A stretch of 64,000 bases of DNA from Cerrena zonata (lineage: Eukaryota > Basidiomycota > Agaricomycetes > Polyporales > Cerrenaceae). The notes beneath the pieces were generated by a model, which was not told where the DNA came from, ran no database searches, and was given only the letters and a program-made list of their open reading frames with translations. The DNA is taken from NCBI GenBank assembly GCA_038087015.1, contig JASBNA010000107.1, forward strand, positions 1-64,000. Reading direction: 5' to 3'. The translations under genes were made by a program, and so were the position numbers. Shown here in pieces: positions 37,601 to 49,476 of this stretch. Numbering within the stretch: the stretch's first letter is position 1; every line of letters begins with the position of its first letter.

Positions 37601-39854
37601 AAGCATCTCCAATAGTGCCCTCCATGTATACGTATCAGCCCACTGTTCCCCATTCACGAAGATACACAACTGGAACGCCCAACCTGGTACCATTGCCAAA
37701 TTAACCCACAATCATGATATCTTCCCCAGAGTATTGTCGCACACATTTCAATGTTGGTATCACCTTGCTTGCAGCCCCGATAGGCTACTCCTCCTATCTG
37801 ATTGCTCCTCTGGCTCACTTTGGGTTCAGTGGAAGCCACTCTGGGGCAACGAGACAGCCCAATCAAGCACTCAATTAGAGAAGCCATATCCTGAGGATCC
37901 GCATTGTGGACCGGAACACATCACTGTGTCCTCCGATTGCAGAAGGGTTGCGGGATACTTTGAAGACAAGGGCATTGATATCTGGGATGTGGAGACCGGT
38001 CGAGTGGAAAGCCACTGTATACAAGATGATGTATCCACATTAGCATTCCATCCGCTACATAGTGATCAATTGGCGATTGGTTCATCAAACATGCTCTCTG
38101 TTTGGAACATAACAGAGGGCATCATGTGTTCAATCAAAATTGATCATTATGTTGATCAGATCACCTGGTCTCCAGACGGAACTTACCTGACTTCGCGCAT
38201 TGCTGTCTGGAGCGTAACTGGGACAATTGCCACTATAACTTTGCAGAGGCACTTTTCCGACCTCAAGAGTTATGCCGTATGCTTCAGCCCGAAGACCCCA
38301 TCTCATATACTACTCACTAGCTCGAGAGAACTCTGCTTGTATGATTTCCAGTCTAATGAACGGGTCTTTGGCCCATACACCACCAATGATCTCAGTCCAA
38401 TAACCGATTTCCAAGAATGTACATTCTCTCCAGATGGCTCCCTCATTGCCGCTTCGTCAAAGTATACAATCCAAATTTTCGAGACCGAATCGGGACAACC
38501 ATACCAAGATCCTATAGTAGCACCTGATTGGGTTGACCAACTCACTTTCATCCCAGATGGAAAGCAGATTGCCGCACTTGTGGGCGATACCATCTACACA
38601 TGGGAGCTGTGCCATGGCTCCCAGGTCTCAGATCAGGAGCGATTCGATCGAGCGAATATGCGAGGCCATTTTGGAGTGACCACTTCGATTTCCTTCTCGC
38701 CAGACGGGACCAAGTTTCTATCATCTTCGTCGGACGGTACTGTTCATGTCCGCAGCTCTACTGACTGTATGCTCCTGCGAGAATATTGGCCAATGGAGTA
38801 CCCACAACTTGTCACCGCTGCCGTATTTAGTGCCGATAATAAGACCGTTTATTTGGCCCTAGATGATGGGACAGTTCAAACATCATTGGGGAAAGTGCTC
38901 TACAGGCCCAAGGAGAGACAACAGATCAAAAATTTCCATGTTTATGTGTCTCAACTAACTTTCGAAGAGCACATCATATTTTCCCCCCTCCGGTCGAGGA
39001 AAGTTTTCATGATACCCAGCAATGGGGACCCTGAGAAGGACCTACATGAGATCTCTCTTGAAGGGGACTGGGATCGCTTTGTAGTTTCCAGCAATGGCCT
39101 CATTGCTTCCTTTTCATCCAATTCGGGCACAGTCAAATTTGTAAATCTCGAAGGAGATCATTCACCTCATCCACTTCTCATTACAAAATATGCATATTTG
39201 GATACCTTGTCATTCTCTCAGAAGGGAGACGTGCTGGTGTCTCTCGGTGAAGATACAGGATACAACCGGGACCAGACTCGCTCTGATTATGGCATTAATG
39301 TCTGGGACATCAAGTCTGCAACACATCTTCGAACTGTTTCTCTCCCTGAGGTTCATTATCGCCCTTTGCATACACCTCTCAATGCCGACTTACTAGCTCT
39401 CACGAACAGCGAGAGCATTATAATCTACGACATTGAGAAGGGCGCACTTGTGCATACCTTCAACTCATGGAGATGGTTCAACCATCTCGATATCCATGGC
39501 TCAAAGTTGATATCATCATCTGACGATCAAACCATCATGTGGGATCTCTCCGCCCTCCACACTGATGGAACAACTCCACACCCAAATGCTGCCGGTACCC
39601 CGCCCTCCATACATTCCTCCTCCATCTCACCACAATGGAGTATACAACATAAAGATCGTCAACCGACTGGATGGGTTCTAGGCTCTAATGGGGAACGATT
39701 ATTGTGGGTTCCCTGGGAGTTACGGGGTCATCTGGATCCACCAGGCAGCACCCATGTTATCAGCAGCAGCCGACGAATAAAGTGGCCAGATTTCATCCCT
39801 GACATGGACTGGTTGAAGAACCACGAGGGAGTGGGGAGGTTGAGCATGGAATAA
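34687..39854 (+). CDS. NLR3: C2-helical-NACHT-WD40 STAND receptor, second N-terminal class
   Basis: Exons 34687-34711, 34771-34918, 34973-35109, 35169-35401, 35454-35504, 35555-35753, 35812-37484, 37536-39854 give 1,594 residues. The C2-like domain differs from NLR1/2/4 (VKWKSRFPGQEIPALYVEVK, AQWDEELII) and matches NLR5. The acidic linker is almost absent: exon 4 is 233 nt against 374-458 nt. The helical part reads LNSFLDLGWQILSSLYK. Walker A GLAGSGKST is at 372-380, Walker B LDALDE at 472-477, then ITSRPE and ALHASFGDYLTD. The intron that separates the helical and NACHT exons in NLR1/2/4 is missing, with four extra residues at the joint (RDVVRRSDAL). The WD40 half from residue 823 is nearly the same as in NLR1 and NLR4, although the N-terminus is not, which suggests a mosaic gene. 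Confidence 0.88.
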
Positions 39855-40259
39855 TTTGATGTTGGTTTCGTTTACCATGATCGCACATAGAGAGTCTGGA
39901 TGGTTACGTCTCAGACTTGGATTGGGGTACATTGGAAAGAAGGGAGGATACTAAATAGGGTTACCGTTACGAATGATATTTTCACTCTTTTCTTTCGATG
40001 ACTAGAACGATAGCGATAGGTTTCCAGGCTGCGATAAAGATATCTATTGTTTGTCAGATTGTATCTGCTAGCTACAGCTTTGGAAGCGACAAGATGTACA
40101 TTCTTTGGGCCGGTCGTATTATGAATCGAGTCGATAGGATCTCGTGTACATTTTGTAAACTGAATTCTCGTTGAACAAACGGTGTCAGCTACGTGGTTTT
40201 TTGACTGTGTAGATGTCGGTCCCGAAGACCGTAAGCATGATATATTTCCGATATGGGTT

Positions 40260-40630
40260 TCACGTAGAACACTGATTGAAAGGAAAAAGTTGGTACGTCA
40301 GTAGAACCACGGAGCCGTTGACGTGAAAGGAACGATGTCGAATGGGCAATGATATCGGATATGCCGTTTCGTAGGTATTGTTGCGTATATGCAACGTGAT
40401 CTCTGTCTTCTTCTGAGATCGGTTTCGGGGATTCAAGGAGCGAACAGCATGTTCCCAGAGTAAGATATACACCCTGTTAGTCACGAATCCATCAAACTCA
40501 GGGTTGTCGGTAAAAGTGTATAGTTCGGAGTCTCCGTTGAGAGTACGCTCACATGGATCGAATCCCGCTACGAAATAAAGGAAGAAAGGTAGAGATAGAC
40601 GATGACTCACCCACGTTGAATCGACATCAT
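40260..40630 (-). CDS. Convergent small gene behind NLR3, copy 3, shortened
   Basis: Minus-strand exons 40611-40630, 40553-40567 and 40260-40473 join in frame into 82 residues (MMSIQRGGIRSMVYILLWEHAV, shown split: MMSIQRGG then IRSMVYILLWEHAV). It matches copy 1 through HRSFHVNGSVVLLT, then stops at TGA where copy 1 reads GGA. The remaining homology (MVFG-like and DPIDSIHN) continues downstream in the same strand to about 40020, so this copy is probably truncated by a nonsense change. Intron 1 has a good GTGAGT donor. Confidence 0.35.
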
Positions 40631-41071
40631 TTCAGCACGATGGTATGAAACGGGACACCCATCGGATAATAGGGGAAGGAAGTACCCCTGATGAGAGATT
40701 CGACACTGAAAGTCGCATATTTCTCATGTGTATCAAATTGGGCGGGTATAGGAGAAAACAAGTAGATGAGAGGTGAACGTACGATGGATGAAACACGTCA
40801 CGGTGTCAGTGTATCCTGAAATTGGATGGACTGATCGGATGGAACTGACAGCTGCCGTGTCGATAGAGTTATTGGTACATGTACTTCTTGGATTAGTATC
40901 CACTTGCGTTGTGAGACATCATATATATGAGGAGGTGATTGGCCCATACGAGAGGACTCGGAGGTAGAGTATGCCTCTCATGAATGACATCATATTTTAG
41001 ACGAGGTTTAGATACAGCCAGAGGTCGTTGATACTTGATAGAGTGTTGTTCGCAACGACAGCATGTGAGTG

Positions 41072-41098
41072 GTGTCGTTTAGTTGTGACTAGTGCCAC
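41072..41098. repeat. Imperfect palindrome, copy 3, degenerate
   Basis: GTGTCGTTTAGTTGTGACTA followed by GTGCCAC, 1.22 kb behind the NLR3 stop. The central GCAA is changed to GTGA and one arm base differs. Confidence 0.35.
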
Positions 41099-41201
41099 GG
41101 GTGGGAGGATCGGATATTAGAGCGTGCTGAGGGGTGCGATGATATTGAAAGGGAAGGTGGAGCGAGATGTCGAGCACTGAGGGGCACAGAACATGTCGGC
41201 G

Positions 41202-41220
41202 GGGTTTGAAGCTACAGTGG
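41202..41220 (+). promoter_or_regulatory. CGG box copy, degenerate
   Basis: CATGTCGGCGGGGTTTGAA: the two CGG triplets abut. The following 120 bp match 3549-3690 outside the array. Confidence 0.25.
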
Positions 41221-43323
41221 CGCCTCGAACGCTGCTACAGGCTCAGTCACCGTCTCAGTGTCTGGAATTCATTGGCTGAACTCTTACTTTCGTTTCATAT
41301 CCAATCTCACCTTGACGAAACGCGACTCTATCCTTATTCTCGAACGTCCGTCTACCAAGGTCTAGGTGAGTAGGGAAAGTCGGCGGAAGGTATATTGTCG
41401 AAGGTGAGACACTACTTGAACTCACTTCGAAGTCCTTGTAATTAGGATGTGGGTAAAACCATGGAACCGCCAACATGAGAGCCCGCAATACGCCATGAGA
41501 TAACGATATCCGATTTGTCTTCCCCGTGAGCAGGAGACAATCTAGGTCGTTGATTTTACACATCATGCGATGTTTCTTCTAAAGTCGGTTTCGGGGTAGA
41601 AATTGAAGATTTAAATGCAGAGTGAAGGACACTCGTCCGTTGAGCCGTTCGTTACTTTTCTTGATAATCGATCATCGTCTGAGCTTTGATGATTTCGATC
41701 CGTAGAATACGTTTTCGTTGGCCCGAAATACAGGGTCGATTGAACACTAACTACATTGGGGATAGACGGTCAGTACGGGGACTGACGAAGCGTGGTGATG
41801 AAACGCATGTCACCAAAGGTCCACGACGACCAGGGTTTATTCCATTCCAAATTCGTCAAGTTACGGATGGTAAGGGGAGAAAGGTTAGATGCATGTTCTC
41901 GCAAATTGTGTTCTCAACGAAGACGGGAGGGCAGGTATGAGAGAGGGCGGGATAAGCACACCATCGGTACATCGTGTGTTGTTTCTGCGACAGGGCTATG
42001 AAGATTTACTGACAACTTCAACGTTGAAAGAAAATCTAATACACGTACCTCAGATAGCCCGGTGCCTCCTTTCCGATTTGAAAGCGACATGACTATGCGG
42101 AAATTGGGCTGAAGGTTAGAGGCTTAGATCAGCAGCATCACAAAAAGCTTGAACTGCTTTAATCATGTCGGAGGAAGAGTGCATCGTTCTGCATATAGGA
42201 CGTCCTATCGCTATTAAATCCGGAGATGGTCCAACGTCACTCCGGAGAAACGATTGACAAGGGAGCCATCTGCGAGAGCACGAAGAGAGATACTAGATCT
42301 GTGGTTTCAGCTAGCGGACCTAGAGGATCGTATAGTAAAACGTAGCATGACCTGAGATAACGATCTCGAATTTTACCTTGCCGTCAGCATTGGATTTGAA
42401 TCATCGCTTTTTACACGACGTAAGATAGTTCTTCTGTGGTAGGCATCGGGGTAGAGGATCAGCAGTCGAAATGGAGATTAAGGACGCCGTTCCATCAAAT
42501 CTTCCCCTGCTCCGCCAGACAGTAATTTCGTCTCTGAAGTTCGATCTGTAGAATTGTCTGTGTTGGTTTGAGTTTGCAGAGCGGATTAAGAAGGGGATAC
42601 ACTAATGGTAGAAGATCGGTATTGGAATGTGTGATGTTTGATAACGAAGACATGACACTGAAAGCCCAGAAACGGGTTGGATCTTCTCGATTCCAGATCT
42701 GTCCGAGCGCAGATGGTGAAAATAGATAGTCGCAAGTGCTCGTCAGATTTCCTTCGACGTGCTTGTCCGGGCTTCATGGCAAAAGGGATAAAATTTGTTA
42801 ACAAGGGAGATCGGGGGCAGGTTCACGAGCAGGCATACAGGGGACAGGATGAGCGTATTATTGACGGAGCGTGTGCCAGTGTTTCCTGTGACTGGATTGT
42901 TCAGCATCGATAGAGCCTTTGATACACGCACCTCCAATGAGTTATTACCCCTTGTCGTTCTTCCCTACGCGAATGGCGTGAGTCTTCAGTCGGAGGTGTA
43001 GATAAGAACCGCCATCAACGACCCGTAGTGCTTCGGTCATAGATGCGGGAGATATCCCTCTTCATGTAGGATGTCACAGTGTTCTTGTTTCATTGAACCC
43101 AGAGACCAGAGTGAAGGAAGGCGTCGAGAAGATCGCACGAAAAAGTATGCATCAATTTTTGAAAAGAGCTCGTTGGCTAAAGAAGGCCTCTATATCGCGT
43201 CGATGCAATACTCCCGGGCCAGCAAGAGTGCTACAGTACTTGATGTTAGAGCTTCCAGGTAATGATCATCGTAAGGACTAGTCGACACGTCATAGGTCGG
43301 TGACGATCGCTATAAGAGCGGGC

Positions 43324-43342
43324 AATGCCGGTCGGAGTTTGG
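43324..43342 (+). promoter_or_regulatory. CGG box copy
   Basis: AATGCCGGTCGGAGTTTGG: intact CGG-T-CGG. Minus-strand cassette fragments lie immediately to the left. Confidence 0.3.
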
Positions 43343-44013
43343 AACCAGATTGCTTCCTCACAGTCGTATTAGCCGACCACGTACACACAGTACAGTACTG
43401 TTGTAAACCTTTTCTCTCTCTTACACCTAGCGGGATCTCAAATCTCCAGGTGGCACACCTCCTACCTATAACATATTCGACAGCCGTTGCCCCTGCTATC
43501 CTCCTGACACTGACGCTTAGGCTTCAGCAACTAAGTCGTCTACTTACTCAAACATGCACTCCTATCGAACTCACCCTGTACGACTTCCTATCTGATACAT
43601 CTGCTTCCTGTCCACTAGGTACATGGCTGGATGGCCTTCTGGCCACGAGAACAACATTCACGGAATCAGACTGACTGGAACTCAAACTTATTGCAAAAAC
43701 TGGGGCTGTAACTTCGCAAACATTCTAGTTCAACACTCTCCTCGTCATCTCGTCACTCACTATGTCCACGCCCGCAGTCTGTATCCATCGCCCGTCACTG
43801 ATGCTCTAAATGTTGCCTGATGAGCTGAAGACCAGAATGGCCTCTTGCGTCTGCGTCTCGTCGAAAATACGACATCTTCATAGAGGGAGGTTTACGAAAC
43901 ACGAATTTGCATTCTACCCAAGGTATCTTCAGTCCTTCTCTTCAGTATCTCATGGTTCCCTCATTTCAGATCGAAACTGGAAAGACGCAGTGTTGAAGAC
44001 CGAGGAACTTAGG

Positions 44014-44033
44014 AAATGCCGGTCGGAGTCTGA
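44014..44033 (+). promoter_or_regulatory. CGG box copy
   Basis: AAATGCCGGTCGGAGTCTGA: intact CGG-T-CGG. It is the last copy before NLR4, 5.4 kb upstream, farther than at other receptors because of the relic and transposons in between. Confidence 0.3.
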
Positions 44034-45439
44034 CTACTACCTCGACCTCTCAACCTCCAATGCGTTCAACTGCACACTGCATGTAGCGGTTTTCGAATCC
44101 AATTCGCTTACTCTCTCTTGCTAGACGAGTTCCAGTCTTATCCCAATCTCCTCTGATTGCGCCATATCCAACGGATCAGATGCCTGTTCACCATACTGCT
44201 TGTCCGCATGTATCAACAACCCCCCGTTTACATCTCCTCTCCTTGGTCTTCTATACTTATGACCGCAGCCGCTGTCTCTGAATAATGAATATTGACCACC
44301 GAGCTCCTCTACGAGCTCCCAAAGGTGTTGCTTTGATGTTGCTAGTTTCGTTCTGGTCACGAGTCCTCACGTATGCGTCTAATTCGCTTCCCGTTATAAA
44401 AAACGGTCGGTCACTATCCTTCAACATTTCGTTTGTCTTACTATCTTAAAAGAACAGTCGATAGAATACCCGATACTACTACGGAAGCTATCAAAGTGAG
44501 AGTGCAGATCTGTGCACTCCAAGTCTCATTTCTACAAACAAATCTATGAAGTACGTCCAGTCTCCCCATTCCGTACTTCCACTTGCCTCTAGCAAGCTCA
44601 CACAGCACAACACTATCTGGTACCTCCCATACAACTACGCAGATGTCCCAAACAGCCAGACAGTACCTTCGGCAATGTTGTCTCACTGCTCACGACCGTC
44701 GCCCGGTTCTCTTTCTCGTGTATCCTCATCTCCCTCGCTTTCTCTGCTTAAACTCAAACCATTAATACCTTTGCTTATAGTATCTGACATGCACTCTTCG
44801 AATATATCGTCCGACATCGTCATTTTCCTTCTCACCTCAAATTCTCGTACATACCGATTTGTATCCCCAACGAGGAAGAATGCACGTCCATAATGACTGC
44901 TAACAACAGTCGTACACATCCTTATCCCGTCCGCTTCCTCGTCCTCAAAATACAGACTCACCTTTCTTCCATTTAAAATACAGCTCTCTCATCGCTCTTC
45001 TCTACGGTCCCCAATGAGAGACTTCCTTAGCACCTCCGAGAACAGATATTTTGCCCATAAAATTCCTGTGATGACCTTTCATCTGCATCTCAGCCTCTAG
45101 CTTTCGAGAGATAAACCCCCTTCATCTCAAGTAACGGAATTCACCATTTCTGTTAGTCCTGTCAGAAAGTGCCTATCATGTCTTCGCTTTGTCCCTCTCT
45201 CTGCCGTATAATAGGCTGGTAGTCGCTTATCAAAGGAATCTACTCTACCAAACGACTTTTCCTGCTTACGCAAAAAAACCTTTCTGCGTCGCAATATCTC
45301 CCCATATGTCAATTCTACGTCCTTTATGCACGTACTAGGGAATTCTTTACTCTCACGCAACGACTCAGAGTTTCTGCTACTTTTGTTGTACGGATGACAT
45401 GGACTCGTGTACCAAATACTAATATATGACATACCTTAG

Positions 45440-46555
45440 TTCATCGAGCGGACCATGTGCGAAGTGATTCGAAGGAACAACTCGTTCCAACGAGACAAAA
45501 CTTATTTGTTATGATTCATTTTCAGTGTACCGGAGAGAGATACAAGAGACGATGAAATATCGCAATTAGGCTGAGTTGATGGAGGATTTCAACTTGTACG
45601 GCGACTAATGGTGTGTTTGAAAGGTTCGCCGAGTTATACAACTTTCTTTTGTTGCCGCTAGAACCGCCCACAGTGACGATATATGGGCTATATAGTGTCC
45701 CAAAATTATTTTCCGCGGTAAGTACCAGAGTTGAGTGATTTCGCGGTAAGTTGAGTGTTCAGGGCACTTTCCGCTCGCGAAGTGTCCAAAAATTTCCGCG
45801 CTCTGTTGGAGACAATCGTTGCGCGGGGCAATATTTCTGGTGACATTTCTGTCAAATGGGTTGATGGAGGCTATCCGAACGTTGTATTAACCCAGTCTTT
45901 TCTAGTAAATTCTGATGTTACTGGCGGTCTTAGAAATATGAAGCAAAGGGTTTGCTTCCCTTACAAGACGTCATAATGATCCAGGGGTAACATTGTAATG
46001 ATTATTATAACATTGGGAAGATACCAGTACTATATCACAAGAGGCATGACAATCCTGGGGATCCCTTATTATTCTTATACGAATTTGTAGTCTCTTACTA
46101 GCTCAACCCATTAGCCCTGAATGTCTTAGAAGCAATAAGAAATGAGATAGAGTCTCAAGAAGTCCAAATTAACATGTCGGACATGAGACATAGAGAGTTG
46201 AGTTACGGAACTCTGACCCACCGTGCAACCAGCCTCAAGTTAGTGTCGAGGTTCTGCGACTTAGCGCGGAATCACCGACCAACTTACCGCGCGCGAGCTC
46301 AATACATACCGCGGAAGGCCATAATTTTGGGACACTATATTACCCATAACGATACTATCGGTGAGATTGAATCCAATGCGTTTTTCTCCCTCTTCTGACA
46401 CCGAACGTGTGTATCTACTGATTTGATTTTCACAGGATATCTGAAATTGTACGGTACTGGTGACATGGAGAATAGCGATTCCACTGCAGCGATCGTTGGC
46501 CCTGATTCCCAAATTTTCATCTCATCCCTACCCAACGAGACGTCAGAATCTATCT
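45440..46555 (+). pseudogene. NLR relic (C2 and linker exons) split by a transposon
   Basis: Exon 2 remnant starts at 45440 (TTCATCGAGCGGACCATGTG; NLFVMIHFQ in place of KLYVEIRIK) and soon meets stops. Exon 3 remnant: VIQLSFVAARTAHSDD before the inserted element and TIGEIESNAFFSLF after it, matching the IGE core of the C2 domain. Exon 4 remnant begins after TTTTCACAG at about 46435 with LKLYGTGDMENSD, like NLR1 and NLR2, and stops at 46555. No helical, NACHT or WD40 part follows. Confidence 0.65.
45676..46354. mobile_element. TIR element A, non-autonomous, with 6-bp target duplication
   Basis: Element 45682-46348 (667 bp) starts TATGGGCTATATAGTGTCCC and ends with the inverted form GGGACACTATATTACCCATA. 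ACGATA is duplicated on both sides (45676-45681, 46349-46354). Inside each end are repeated GCGGTAAGT-like words (TTCCGCGGTAAGT, TTTCGCGGTAAGT; inverted at the right end), likely transposase binding sites. No transposase frame. It sits in exon 3 of the NLR relic; removing it with one target copy rejoins the codons for SDDTIGE. Confidence 0.8.
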
Positions 46556-46690
46556 AACATGATACATCGTCGTCGGCGACATAGACCGCCACGGAAACTA
46601 CGAAAGCTAGATAGATACATCGCGAGCCCAAATGGTGCAAACAAATATATCAGGTACGTCCGATCCCCTCATTCGTCCGCTCAACTCTCT

Positions 46691-47409
46691 TTCGTGTATG
46701 GGCTATATAGTGTCCCAAAATTATTTTCCGCGGTAAGTACCAGAATTGAGTGATTTCGCGGTAAATTGAGTGTTCAGGGCACTTTCCGCACGCGGAGTGT
46801 CCAAAAATTTCCGCGCTCTGTTGAAGACAGTTGTTGCGCGCAGCAATATTTCTCTCGACATTTCCACTGAACGGATTGGCCATTATCTAAACATTGCATC
46901 AACATACTAAGTAGTTAAGCTCTGAGTTCTCTTGCATTGGCAGCCCCACAAGTATGAGGTAAGGGTTCATACAAGTCGTCGTACTAGCGAGCAAGGGACA
47001 ACATATATAATAACACTTATAATAGCAATACTAGCATCGTATCACTACTAACTAGAGATATTTTATTATTCTTACTGGTACCCAAATTTCTAGTCTCATA
47101 GGTCATCCCATTAGCCCTGGGGCTCATGAACGATGGAACCAAGTCAGAAGAAGAAGCTTAGATACCGATTTGGCTGAGATTGACATATCATGCATGAGAT
47201 GCTCGGAGCCCTCAAATAGGTGTTTGATGAGAAATGTAAAACATGTTGTCGCAGAAACCTGACTCAGCGTACAATCAGCCTCAACTTCGCGTAGAGTTAT
47301 CAAGTGGACCACAACTTTGCGCGGAATTCTCAGCTCACTTACCGCGCGCGAGCCAAAAACATACCGCGGAAGACAATAATTTTGGGACACTATATTACCC
47401 ATATTCGTG
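46691..47409. mobile_element. TIR element B, sibling of element A
   Basis: Element 46697-47403 (707 bp) has the same termini as A (TATGGGCTATATAGTGTCCC; GGGACACTATATTACCCATA) and the duplicated target TTCGTG (46691-46696, 47404-47409). The left ~220 bp and right ~170 bp are close to A; the middle differs. No coding capacity is visible. The 6-bp duplication fits neither hAT (8 bp) nor Tc1/mariner (TA); few eukaryotic superfamilies use 6 bp. Confidence 0.8.
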
Positions 47410-49476
47410 TCCTCTATGGCCTTGTGCGTTCCTGCCTTCTCCGTTTCTCAAACGCCCTGTTTCCAAGTCCCGGTTGTGGAAAGATGGAAGAGAGTGAACG
47501 GCGACATGGAGCGACAATACCGTATACTCTTTCTACACCTGCGTTTAATATTCGAGAAGGCCTTCGTCGATATGGTGTTCGTACAAAGCGACATTATATC
47601 TACGAGAACGAGGATCGTGAGCAAGTAGACTCAATTGGTACGTACGGCTTCGTGTCTAGTTTCATTACCTCCTGCTGAATTTCATTAACTCGCAGTTATC
47701 ATATTGAAAACTTCCCGTCGTACGATCAAAATCTGACTCTCGTCCAACGTAGGCGGAGAGCAAAGATCAGACTTCTCTCTTACAAGTGAGCTCGTCGACG
47801 GTCCGTTATAGATGGAGCCATACAAAAGCTCAAAGTAGTGCTTAAGTCACTGTCGTTAGCGTGCACCTCAATCACATCTTGTAAGTTAATCGTATTATCT
47901 CTTCTTCGGATGCTGTAATGTGCTAACGAAACGTAGCTCTACGAGATACCCATGCTCTCTAAGATAATATCGCTCTAGAGGTTGACTCGAGGTCTACGGT
48001 CTTGCATCGTGGAGGTGTGTGATCGATTTTAATGTTCATGTCCCCACGTACGTACTATTCCTAAAGATAGAATGGCTTCATGTATAATGGTTCGATATAT
48101 TCTCGGACCTTCAACCATGTTTATATGACATTGTTTTCTTTGCATGTCCGGTTAGAGCCCCTCTGTACAATATTGTTACAAGCAGACCAATAAGAGTCGA
48201 GTCGAACGATGTTCCTTCACATAGTATTCTTGCTATCATCTTCATATACATATCCGCATGTCAATTGTAACAAGTAATAAGTACCACGCCATTGCTGGCT
48301 GGCCAGCTTCTATTTCTTGCTGGAGTGACACTATGAAATGACACCTTACATGAGCAGGGGTCAGTTTAACCCCGTACGCAGAGTCTTTGGTGATCTCGAT
48401 TCCATTTCGATTCAACAGGAAAATCTCACTTCAAAACGTCATATACACGTTTTATCTATCAAGCTGACAGCCTGTCCACTGGGTCTTCCCCCGGACGTTG
48501 TCCTTCCATATAAGGCAAACGCCTCTCGATTTACCCCATTGTAGATTTGTTATCGGACTGGGTCGGACCGGAGCTCCTCTCCGACTTCGAGTCCTGTATG
48601 CTTTTACTTCCGTTTCATTGTATACTACACACTGTCAATACTCGATAATCCACAGTACAGTGGTGCGCCATGATAGCAATGGCGCCCGGCATGGTAGCAT
48701 TTGCATTCCTCCGAGATTATGACATCCTTCGCTGTCACTCAGGCCCTTCCTAATCCCCCCAGGCTTCCCACATCGCTATCGACATATGTTATCGCTTTCT
48801 ATCTTCTCATGCCCAATATCCTTTATACTTATCAATCCTCCCAGAACCAATGCCTCGCTAGAACTACCAACTACAACTACCTAAGCCATTACATGGTGTT
48901 GTCAAAGGTAGTGACGCAGGTCGAAGAGCTCTGTGTATGGATTTAAGTACTCCAAACCTCGACTCATGACCTCCCCTTTGCATGCAGGCAACATCGTGTC
49001 TGCTCATTAGACCGTGGTTCTACTCCAAGCAGAAAGTTCCTCGGCTTGTATCCCGAAGGTATACACATCGTTACCGCTCAGCTAGTGGGAATACACTTAA
49101 TTTGTGAAGTACTCGTCAAGATCAATAGATTAATTATTTCGCATCTATGTGTCTGCTGCAGTGTTTGCAATCGTGCCGTCTTAAGCTTGCCCCATTATCA
49201 TGGAACACTCCCCACGGGGAGATGTCAGTTTGAGCAGGTTCTCGCCAGCCGTGGAGCGCCTTCATGACAGGGAATCCTCCCTTTTCACCAATACAGTGGC
49301 GACATGAGGCAAAGATGCAGTGCGTAGCTCTCACATCGAAACGTCCCCAGCACACGTTCTCCCCATCCGGATTTCGTCTCTCCTGCCCACTACTCATAGT
49401 CTCTCCTCAACAGATATTGCTCCTGCTTTGAAAGTAACTAACAGAATTAGCATAGGGAACATCATTGTCTACGCCA
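47410..49476. other. NLR4 upstream region
   Basis: Only short frames. A weak TM-like frame lies at 48701-48946 (YVIAFYLLMPNILYTY), and CTTCCATATAAGGCAAACGC at 48502 recurs elsewhere in the window. I see no supported gene and no clear NLR promoter motif apart from the gene's own start context. Confidence 0.3.

Larger units (their letters stand above)
39855..45439. other. NLR3-NLR4 spacer, first part
   Basis: About 39855-40650 closely follows the NLR1 and NLR4 3' flanks. Beyond that, similarity becomes patchy: CGG boxes at 41202, 43324 and 44014, a palindrome at 41072, and minus-strand cassette fragments near 42150 and 42750-43250 (the minus frame near 43200 reads TSSFQKLMHTFSCDLLDAF). 44540-45430 holds short frames and further GTACGTCC donor-like words. 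I can support no intact gene in this stretch other than the convergent copy 3. Confidence 0.35.

Noticed and set aside
45755..45976. Frame inside TIR element A as a transposase fragment
   Set aside because: No transposase motif is visible and the frame is not kept in the middle of element B.
48701..48946. Membrane-helix frame before NLR4 as another copy of the 30.8-kb frame
   Set aside because: Only the hydrophobic part is loosely similar; the VLDKQW tail is absent.
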